In this document: positions 57,707 through 64,000 of the stretch, piece by piece
Layout of the letters: every line of letters starts with the position of its first letter
Position numbering within the stretch: position 1 is the stretch's first letter
Assembly: GCA_003220435.1 (NCBI GenBank)
Contig: QHSL01000066.1
Coordinates: 62,001 to 126,000, forward strand
Direction of reading: 5' to 3'
DNA from: Candidatus Rokuibacteriota bacterium
GTDB lineage: Bacteria; Methylomirabilota; Methylomirabilia; Rokubacteriales; CSP1-6
DNA: 64,000 nucleotides
The notes under the pieces: model-generated
What the model saw: the letters and a program-made list of their open reading frames with translations, nothing else
What the model was told of the DNA's origin: nothing
Databases searched by the model: none
Program-made: the position numbers and the translations under genes

Positions 57707-58162
57707 ATGAGGAAGATGGCCCCCTTGGTGCTCGGCGTGCTGGTCCTGCCGGCGGCGTGCGCGGGCCGAACGCCGGGGGAGCCCGTGGCCTTCGCCACCG
57801 TGGAGCGCGGAGCGGCCAGCGGAATCCGCGAACCGAGCCAGATCGTCGTTCGAGCCTCTCGCGAGTGGGTCCTGGTCTGGGCGCGCCACGCGCGGTCCGT
57901 CGGCACCGTTGTGGCGCCGCCGGTGGATTTCTCGCGCGAGATGGTCGTGGGTGTCTTCATGGGGGAGCGCGAGACGGGCGGCTACCGGATCGAGATTTCC
58001 GGAATCGAGCGGACGGAATCGGGGATTCGCGTTCGGTATGTGACGAGGGCGCCCGAGCCCGGCGCCGTGCTCACCCAGGCGTTGACCCAGCCATTTCATT
58101 TGATCCGCCTCGCTCGCGACGAGCGCCCCGTGACGTTCCTTCGCGAGGAGCCCGCCCGGTGA
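57707..58162 (+). CDS. PrcB-like lipoprotein (protease complex inhibitor type)
   Basis: 151 residues. A lipoprotein signal peptide with lipobox L-P-A-A-C (Cys18) is followed by a PrcB_C-type domain: SREWVLVWARHA, PPVDFSREMVVGVFMGERETGGYRIEI and VRYVTRAPEPGAVLTQALTQPFHLI. In Treponema the PrcB protein is associated with a surface subtilase. Here too the gene is directly coupled (GTGA) to a subtilase gene. It may be an inhibitor or chaperone of that protease. Confidence 0.8.
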   Translation: MRKMAPLVLGVLVLPAACAGRTPGEPVAFATVERGAASGIREPSQIVVRASREWVLVWARHARSVGTVVAPPVDFSREMVVGVFMGERETGGYRIEISGIERTESGIRVRYVTRAPEPGAVLTQALTQPFHLIRLARDERPVTFLREEPAR

Positions 58163-61100
58163 GCCGGCGGCGCGCGGGGGTGCGGGTCGGGCTGGTCCTC
58201 GGTGTGTCGTTCCTGCTGCTCGGTGCGTCGAGCGTCGCGGCGCAGCCGCTTCCCCGCCATGCGCCGGATACCGTGCTCGTGAGGTTCGCCCCCTCGACGC
58301 CGCCGTCCGAGCAGGCCCTCGCCCACGCGCTGGTGGGCGCCCGCGTCTTGAAGAGCTTCACGATCGTCGAGGGGCTGCACGTGGTGCGGCTGCCGCCCGG
58401 GATGCGCGTCAAGGCGGCTCTCGAGGCGTATCGCCGCCATCCCGCGGTCGTCTACGCCGAGCCCGACTGGATCGTCGAGCGCCAGACGACGCCCAATGAT
58501 CCTAGCTTCGGCGAGCTGTGGGGGCTCAACAACACGGGTCAGAGCGGCGGAGTCCCCGACGCGGACATCGACGCCGTGGAGGCGTGGAACATCACCACCG
58601 GCAGCAGCGACGTCGTCGTGGCGGTGATCGACACCGGGGTCGATTACAACCATCAGGACCTGTCCGCGAACATGTACCGGAGCGCGCGCGACTGCGTCAT
58701 CAACGGGATCGACGACGACGGCAACGGCCAGATCGACGACTGCTTCGGCATCGACACCGCGAACAACGATTCGGACCCGATGGACGACCATGGGCACGGC
58801 ACGCACGTCTCCGGCACGATCGGCGCCGTCGGCAACAACGGGGTCGGCGTCGTCGGCGTCAACTGGACCGTTCGGATCATGGCGTGCAAGTTCCTGAACG
58901 CCAGCGGCTCCGGCACCACCAGCGACGCCATCGACTGCCTCGAGTACGTCAAGCTCATGAAGGACCGGGGCGTGAACATCGTCGCGACCAACAACAGCTG
59001 GGGCGGCGGCGGATTCTCCCAGGCCCTCCTCGATGCCATCGAGGCGCACCTGCAACGGGGGATCCTCTTCATCGCCGCGGCCGGGAACAACTCGAGCGAC
59101 AACGACGTCACGCCCGCCTATCCGGCCGGCTACAACCTCCCAAACATCCTCGCGGTCGCGGCGACGACCCGTACGGACGCGCTGGCGTCCTTCTCCAACT
59201 TCGGCCGGCGGACCGTCCATCTCGGCGCCCCCGGCCAGGAGATCCTGAGCACCACGCCGGGGAACACCTACTCGGTGTTCAGCGGGACCTCGATGGCGAC
59301 GCCCCACGTCACGGGCGTGGCGGCGCTGCTGAAGGCACAGGATCCATCGCGCGACTGGCGCGCGCTCAAGAACCTGATCCTGGCCGGCGGCGACCCGAAC
59401 TTCTCGCTGACGAACACCATCACGCAGAGGCGGCTCAATGCCCGCGGCGCGCTCGCCTGCGCCAACACCACGGTCCTGTCGCGTCTGCTGCCGGCCGGCG
59501 GCGCGATCACCGGCGCGGTCGGGACGCCGGTCGTTCTGGCGGCGCTGCACATCAACTGCGCCATCCCGAACGGGAACCTCACCGTGACCGTCGACCCGGG
59601 CGGCCAGAGCGTCGTCCTCACCGACGACGGGCTCGGTGCCGATCGCGCCGCCGGCGACGGGATCTATTCCGGCCAGTGGACGCCGACGGCCACCGGGACC
59701 TACTTCCTCACGTTTCCGGGTGGCGACACGGTGACGGTTCAGGTCCTCTCGAGCTACACCGTGACGCCGACGGCGTTCAGCTACCGGACGATCAGCGGAA
59801 GCAACTTGAACCTGGACGACGATTCCTCCGTCGGGATCGGCCTGCCGTTCCCGATCGCCTTCGCCGGCGGGAGCTTCAGCGTGGTCTTCGTCGGGAGCAA
59901 CGGGAACGTGAGCTTCACCGCGCCGTTCATCGCCTACCTCAACGAGCCGATCCCGACCACACAGATCGCCACGCTCGTCGCGCCCTGGTGGGACGATCTC
60001 TTACCGCTCGTCGGGACGAGCCAGAACGTCTTCTGGGCCGTGACCGGAACCGCGCCCAACCGGGAGCTGGTCGTCGAATGGAGGGACGTGCCGCACTACG
60101 AATGCGGGCCGAGCGCCGCCACCACGGTCAAGTTTCAGGCGGTGTTCTTCGAGGGGAGCAGCAACATCCTGTTCAACTACGCGGACGCCACCTTTGGCGG
60201 AGGCTGCGCCTTCGACGACCGGGGCGCCTCGGCGACGGTCGGCGTGCAGACGGGCGCGGGTCTCGGGACCTCGTTCAGCTTCAACACGCAGAGCCTGAGC
60301 AGCGGCCTGGCGCTGCTGTGGACGACCACGGCGGGATCGCCGGCGCTCAATGTGAGTCCGAGCTCCCGGAGCTTCGGCAACGTTCCCCTGGGCGGCTCGG
60401 AGGACCGGAGCTTCACGGTGCAGAACGTCGGCGGCGGCACGATCACGGGGAGCGCGACGACGAGCCCGCCGTTCGCGGTCGTCGCCGGAGGCGCCTACGC
60501 CCTCACCATCGGCCAGAGCCAGCAGGTGACCGTCCGCTTCGCGCCGACCTCGGTCGCCACGTTCACCGGCAGCGTGACCTTCGGCGGAGGGGCGGGGACC
60601 ACCAGGAGCGTGAGCGGGAGCGGCATCTCGGTGTCGCCGGTGGCTCCGGCCGCCCTGACCGCGACGGCGGTGTCGCCGAGCCAGATCGACCTCGCGTGGC
60701 TGGACAACAACGGCAACGAGACGGAGATTCGGATCGAGCGCAAGACGGGCGCCGGGGGGACGTTCGGTCAGATCGCCGTGACCGGCGCGAACTCGACGAT
60801 GTACTCGGACGCCGGACGGAGTCCGGCGACCACCTACGTCTACCGGGTCCGGGCCTGCAACACCGTCGGATGCTCCGACTATTCGGCCGAGGCGACGGCG
60901 ACCACCCCGGCGCTCCCGGTCGTCGTCTCGCTCAGCGTGGTCGTCAACGGCTCGGCCGCCGGCACGGTGACGAGCGTCCCGGTCGGGATCAGCTGCGCGC
61001 CGAGCTGTGCCGCCGGCTTCACCGCCGGGACGACCGTGACGCTCACGACGGCGCCGGGGGCCAGGGCGCGCTTCAAGAGCTGGGGCGGGGCGTGCAGCGG

Positions 61101-61437
61101 CTCGACGGCGACGTGCACCCTGACGCTGAACGACGTCGCGTCGGTGACGGCGACGTTCCAGGTGATCTTCACCGATGCGGCCGGCGACGATCGGCTGCCG
61201 GCGGGGACGCCGATCAAGCTCGCGCACTTCACCGAGCTCCTCGACGCGATCAACGCCGTGCAGCCCGGGACGAACTTGAGTTGGTCTATCCCCGCGCCGA
61301 CGGGCGGCGGCGCGGTGCTCCTGGCCCACATCAACGCGCTCCGGCTGCCGCTCGGCCTGCCGGCCGTCGATGCCGGGAGCGTGATCCGGGCGGCGCACAT
61401 CGACGACGTCCGTCTGCGTATTCGGGCGCTCGAGTAG
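58159..61437 (+). CDS. secreted subtilase (S8) with multi-domain C-terminus
   Basis: 1092 residues. Signal peptide to about residue 29 (VLGVSFLLLGASSVAAQ); prodomain about 38-105 (DTVLVRFAPSTPPSEQ). The S8 triad is Asp158 in VIDTGVDYNH, His213 in DDHGHGTHVSG and Ser378 in SGTSMATPHVTG; a GIDDDGNGQIDD loop may bind calcium. Next come a jelly-roll-like region, an Ig-like choice-of-anchor segment (SFGNVPLGGSEDRSFTV), a fibronectin type III domain (VSPSQIDLAWLDNNGNETEI), an InlB-like repeat (GTVTSVPVGISCAPSCAAGF) and a C-terminal helical repeat (IKLAHFTELLDAIN, LLAHINALRLPLG, IRAAHIDDVRLRIRALE). GTG 58159 overlaps the PrcB-like stop. Confidence 0.92.
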   Translation: MSRRRAGVRVGLVLGVSFLLLGASSVAAQPLPRHAPDTVLVRFAPSTPPSEQALAHALVGARVLKSFTIVEGLHVVRLPPGMRVKAALEAYRRHPAVVYAEPDWIVERQTTPNDPSFGELWGLNNTGQSGGVPDADIDAVEAWNITTGSSDVVVAVIDTGVDYNHQDLSANMYRSARDCVINGIDDDGNGQIDDCFGIDTANNDSDPMDDHGHGTHVSGTIGAVGNNGVGVVGVNWTVRIMACKFLNASGSGTTSDAIDCLEYVKLMKDRGVNIVATNNSWGGGGFSQALLDAIEAHLQRGILFIAAAGNNSSDNDVTPAYPAGYNLPNILAVAATTRTDALASFSNFGRRTVHLGAPGQEILSTTPGNTYSVFSGTSMATPHVTGVAALLKAQDPSRDWRALKNLILAGGDPNFSLTNTITQRRLNARGALACANTTVLSRLLPAGGAITGAVGTPVVLAALHINCAIPNGNLTVTVDPGGQSVVLTDDGLGADRAAGDGIYSGQWTPTATGTYFLTFPGGDTVTVQVLSSYTVTPTAFSYRTISGSNLNLDDDSSVGIGLPFPIAFAGGSFSVVFVGSNGNVSFTAPFIAYLNEPIPTTQIATLVAPWWDDLLPLVGTSQNVFWAVTGTAPNRELVVEWRDVPHYECGPSAATTVKFQAVFFEGSSNILFNYADATFGGGCAFDDRGASATVGVQTGAGLGTSFSFNTQSLSSGLALLWTTTAGSPALNVSPSSRSFGNVPLGGSEDRSFTVQNVGGGTITGSATTSPPFAVVAGGAYALTIGQSQQVTVRFAPTSVATFTGSVTFGGGAGTTRSVSGSGISVSPVAPAALTATAVSPSQIDLAWLDNNGNETEIRIERKTGAGGTFGQIAVTGANSTMYSDAGRSPATTYVYRVRACNTVGCSDYSAEATATTPALPVVVSLSVVVNGSAAGTVTSVPVGISCAPSCAAGFTAGTTVTLTTAPGARARFKSWGGACSGSTATCTLTLNDVASVTATFQVIFTDAAGDDRLPAGTPIKLAHFTELLDAINAVQPGTNLSWSIPAPTGGGAVLLAHINALRLPLGLPAVDAGSVIRAAHIDDVRLRIRALE

Positions 61438-61487
61438 GCGGATCGGGGGCGCGGGGGCGGGTCACCGAACCACGGAGGCCGGAACGC

Positions 61488-62582
61488 ATGAAGATCACCA
61501 GGGTCGAGACGATGGTCCTCAACCTGCCGATGCTGATCGACGGCGCGACCCCGATGCTGGGCGGGCGCGCGCGGACCAGCATCGACATGCTGCTGGTCCG
61601 CGTCGACACCGACGGAGGCGTCACCGGGTGGGGCGAGGCGTTCGGCCACCGCATCTTCCCGGCGACGCGCGCCACGATCGACACGCTGCTCGGGCCGATG
61701 TGCGTCGGCCGGGACCCGAGCCAGATCGCTCAGCTCAACGACGAGATCCAGCGGCTGCTACACGGGATCGGCCGCAGCGGGCCCGCGATCTACGCGCTGT
61801 CCGGCATCGACATCGCGCTCTGGGACATCGCGGGCAAGGTGGCCGGCGCCCCGCTCTACCGGTTGCTGGGCGGGAGCAGCCGCGCGGATCTCCCGGCGTA
61901 CGCGAGCCTGCTGCGCTACGGCACCGCGGCCGCCGTGAGCCACTACACGGAGCAGGCGCTGACCCGCGGCTATCGGCTCGTCAAGGTGCACGAGATCACC
62001 GTGCCGGAGATCAAGGCGGCGCGCGACGTCATGGGCGCGTCCATGCCGCTGATGGTCGACACGAACTGCCCGTGGACAGTGGCGCAGGCCGTCGAGATGG
62101 CCCGCCGGCTGGTGCCGCTCGGCCTGCACTGGCTCGAGGAGCCCGTGTGGCCACCGGAGAACCTCCAGGGGCTCGCGGAGGTCCGGTCGCAGGGCGGCGT
62201 CGCGACCGCCGCCGGCGAGAACTACGGCACGGTCTGGGAGTTCCGGCGCGCGCTCGAAGCCGGCGCCCTCACGTACGCGCAGCCGAGCGTGACCAAGATC
62301 GGCGGCGTGACCGAGATGCGCCGGGTCATGACGCTGGCCGAGATGTTCGGGGTTCAGGTGGTGCCGCACTCGGCGTACTTCGGGCCAGGACTGCTGGCGT
62401 CGATCCACTGCATCGCGGCGCTGCCGACCGAATCACCGGTCGAGCGCTTTTACTGCGATTTCGCCGACAATCCTCTGGGGGACGCGATCCATCCGAGGGG
62501 CGGACGCATCGCGGTGCCCCAGGGGCCGGGCCTCGGGGTCGACCCCGACCCGCGGCTGCTCGAGAAGCTTCGGCGGAGCTGA
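61488..62582 (+). CDS. mandelate racemase/muconate lactonizing enzyme family protein
   Basis: 364 residues of the enolase superfamily. Capping-domain Trp-Gly-Glu (GWGEAFGHR), barrel Lys-x-His (LVKVHEI), metal Asp in MVDTNCPW, Glu in WLEEPVW, Glu in AAGENYG, and a C-terminal His in VVPHSAYFGPG. The KxH in place of KxK is seen in some acid-sugar dehydratase and racemase groups. Substrate unknown. Followed by another superfamily member 34 bp downstream. Confidence 0.87.
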   Translation: MKITRVETMVLNLPMLIDGATPMLGGRARTSIDMLLVRVDTDGGVTGWGEAFGHRIFPATRATIDTLLGPMCVGRDPSQIAQLNDEIQRLLHGIGRSGPAIYALSGIDIALWDIAGKVAGAPLYRLLGGSSRADLPAYASLLRYGTAAAVSHYTEQALTRGYRLVKVHEITVPEIKAARDVMGASMPLMVDTNCPWTVAQAVEMARRLVPLGLHWLEEPVWPPENLQGLAEVRSQGGVATAAGENYGTVWEFRRALEAGALTYAQPSVTKIGGVTEMRRVMTLAEMFGVQVVPHSAYFGPGLLASIHCIAALPTESPVERFYCDFADNPLGDAIHPRGGRIAVPQGPGLGVDPDPRLLEKLRRS

Positions 62583-62616
62583 GCGAGGTCGCCGAGCCAA
62601 GCGAAGGAGACGAACG

Positions 62617-63855
62617 ATGAAGATCGCGCGTGTGGAGGCGCTGCACTGTGACGCCGGATGGCGGCCGTGGACGTTCGTGCGCATCGAGACCGACGACGGG
62701 CTGGTCGGGTGGGGCGAGTGCAGCGACAACCGGAGCCCGCACGGCCTCGCCGGCTGCGTCCGCGATCTCGCCGATCTCCTGGTCGGACAGGACCCGCGGC
62801 CGGTCGAGCGGATTTACTGGGACATGCTGCGCCGGGTCCGCCAGAACAGCGGCGGCGTCTCGCACAAGGCCATGGCCGGGATCGAGCTGGCGCTGTGGGA
62901 TATCAAGGCCAAAGCGCTCGGTGTGCCGGTCTACGAGCTGTTCGGCGGACCGCTGCGCGACCGGGTGCGCCTCTACTGGTCGCACTGCGGGACGACGCGC
63001 GCGCGGATGGGCGCCGTGCTGGGGACTCCGCCGCTGCGCACCTACGACGACATCGCGGCGCTGGGGCGTGAGGTGGTCGCGCGCGGGTTCACGGCGCTGA
63101 AGACCAACATGGTCATCCCCGGGGATCCGGCGACCGTCTACTTCCCGGGGTTCGCCAGCGGCATCAACACCACGGACGGCGCCCCCTCCGTGGAGATCCT
63201 CGACGCGATCGATCGCCTCATCGGCACCTTCCGCGACGCCGTGGGCCCGCAGGTCGGCCTGTGCCTCGACCTGAACTACAACTTCCGCACCGAGGGCGTG
63301 CTGCGGATCGCCAAGCTCCTCGAGCGCTACGACATGCAGTGGCTCGAGTACGACAACTGGGACCCGGACGCGCTGCTCCAGATCAAGCAGTCGACCACCA
63401 CGCGCCTGGCCTCGTGCGAGAGCCTGGTGACGCTGCGCCAGTACCGCCCGTTCCTCGAGCGCCACGCGGTGGACGTGGCGATCATCGACGTGCCGTGGAA
63501 CGGGTTCTCGCAGTCCGTGCAGATCGGGCGGCTCGCCGAGTCGTGCGAGATCAACATCGCCCCGCACAACTACTACAGCCACCTGGCCGATCTCCACTCG
63601 CTGCACCTCTGCGCCGTGCTGCCCAACGTGCGCATCATGGAGATCGACATCGACGACGTGCCGTGGAAGGGCTCGCTCGTCACCAAGCCGCCCCTGATCC
63701 GTGACGGCGCCATCTGGCTCAGCGACGCGCCGGGCTGGGGGGCCGACATCAACGAGAGCGTGCTGCGCGAGCATCCCTGGCCGCGCCCGGGTGACGGCGG
63801 CGCTCCGCTGTTCTACGGCATGGATCCGTCGCAGATGTCGGCGCGCCCACGGTGA
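62617..63855 (+). CDS. mandelate racemase/muconate lactonizing enzyme family protein, longer type
   Basis: 412 residues. Visible: GWGECSDNRSPHG, GIELALWDIKAKALG, TALKTNMV in place of KxK, metal Asp in CLDLNYNF, Glu in WLEYDNW, Glu in LASCESL, and His in IAPHNYYSHLADLHSL. Only one Lys of the KxK pair is kept, so it is probably a galactonate-dehydratase-like enzyme that uses the C-terminal His as base. Substrate unknown. AAGGAGACG precedes ATG 62617. Its stop overlaps the next start (GTGA). Confidence 0.85.
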   Translation: MKIARVEALHCDAGWRPWTFVRIETDDGLVGWGECSDNRSPHGLAGCVRDLADLLVGQDPRPVERIYWDMLRRVRQNSGGVSHKAMAGIELALWDIKAKALGVPVYELFGGPLRDRVRLYWSHCGTTRARMGAVLGTPPLRTYDDIAALGREVVARGFTALKTNMVIPGDPATVYFPGFASGINTTDGAPSVEILDAIDRLIGTFRDAVGPQVGLCLDLNYNFRTEGVLRIAKLLERYDMQWLEYDNWDPDALLQIKQSTTTRLASCESLVTLRQYRPFLERHAVDVAIIDVPWNGFSQSVQIGRLAESCEINIAPHNYYSHLADLHSLHLCAVLPNVRIMEIDIDDVPWKGSLVTKPPLIRDGAIWLSDAPGWGADINESVLREHPWPRPGDGGAPLFYGMDPSQMSARPR

Positions 63856-64000
63856 CCGGGAGGCGGCGGGCCTGCCGCCTCGCCATCCTCGTCGGTGTCG
63901 TCCTCGTCGGCGCCGTCGCGTGCTCGTATCCCGGGGCGGACGTGCCGTACGTCCAGACGCCCCACGAGGTGGTGGCCGAGATGCTGCGCCTGGCCGGCGT
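63852..64000 (+). CDS. exported SAM-dependent methyltransferase, N-terminal part (runs off right edge)
   Basis: Only 49 codons are in the window. After GTG 63852 there is a basic start (VTGRRRACR), a hydrophobic stretch and a lipobox V-A-C (Cys24), then VPYVQTPHEVVAEMLRLAGV. The latter matches the N-terminus of a family of exported class I methyltransferases (VPxVPTPxxVVxxMLxLA). The catalytic domain is outside the window. Translationally coupled to the preceding gene by GTGA. Confidence 0.6.
   Translation, partial: MTGRRRACRLAILVGVVLVGAVACSYPGADVPYVQTPHEVVAEMLRLAG

Noticed and set aside
58518-62582. Frame of 1354 codons overlapping the subtilase
   Set aside because: Only its last part, from ATG 61488, is a real gene (enolase-superfamily); the rest is a low-complexity shadow of the subtilase in another frame.
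1-64000. tRNA, rRNA, CRISPR arrays, insertion sequences and phage genes
   Set aside because: Looked for clover-leaf arms, regularly spaced repeats and transposase or integrase motifs and found none; the repeats here are short hairpins at gene borders.

Overview
The window is about 64 kb of very GC-rich DNA (roughly two thirds G+C) with dense, short-gapped bacterial genes. The gene content points to a free-living soil or subsurface heterotroph: many luciferase-like (F420/flavin) oxidoreductases, amidohydrolases of the ACMSD type, SDR dehydrogenases, enolase-superfamily enzymes and peptide or sugar ABC importers. This mix and codon style recall the Candidatus Rokubacteria / Methylomirabilota or nearby uncultured lineages. 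That placement is inference; there is no rRNA or other marker gene in the window.

Layout. 1-12.5 kb: end of a peptide-binding protein, hydrolase and M20 peptidase, N-formylglutamate amidohydrolase, 2-hydroxyacid dehydrogenase, ACMSD-like decarboxylase, HpcH aldolase, aldo/keto reductase and a first LLM oxidoreductase. 12.5-18.9 kb: a PuuE-type deacetylase and a complete Opp/Dpp-type importer on the minus strand. 19-26.1 kb: amidohydrolase, ASL-family lyase, hybrid histidine kinase, and two SDR genes that are both broken. 26.2-34 kb: phosphodiesterase, LLM oxidoreductase, a second Dpp-type importer without ATPases, a thioredoxin-like protein and another amidohydrolase. 34-37.6 kb: a redox block that is the most remarkable part of the window. 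38-53.5 kb: methyltransferases, a lytic transglycosylase-like protein, DAO-type oxidase, ECF sigma/YciI pair, MBL-fold protein, LVIVD protein, a damaged MDR dehydrogenase and an MFS exporter. 53.5-64 kb: a second copy of the 332-residue amidohydrolase, a sugar-type ABC importer without ATPase, a PrcB-like lipoprotein coupled to a secreted subtilase, two enolase-superfamily genes and the start of an exported methyltransferase.

Key result. Three neighbouring genes (35224-36928) each contain one in-frame TGA exactly where their families carry the catalytic cysteine: an OsmC-like protein on the minus strand, then a peroxiredoxin-like protein (U-P-Y-C) and a second OsmC-like protein on the plus strand, joined by an ATGA overlap. 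Each TGA is followed at 19-26 nt by a stem-loop of the bacterial SECIS kind. Automatic gene callers would split these into six fragments. I interpret the block as a selenocysteine-based hydroperoxide-defence locus. The selABCD machinery is not in the window.

Other themes. A 45-nt perfect-core palindromic repeat (core stem GCGGGGC/GCCCCGC) is scattered through at least six intergenic sites, sometimes in tandem, and has been read into the C-terminus of one enzyme. A second hairpin repeat occurs in tandem at 27.7 kb and at the start of the MFS gene. Several genes are broken (two SDRs, a DUF2652-like gene, an MDR dehydrogenase with a 199-bp duplication, a VapC toxin reduced to its two ends); some of these may be assembly errors. 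Several genes have a TANNNT box 6-9 nt before the start codon, suggesting leaderless transcripts. No tRNA, rRNA, CRISPR array or insertion sequence was seen.
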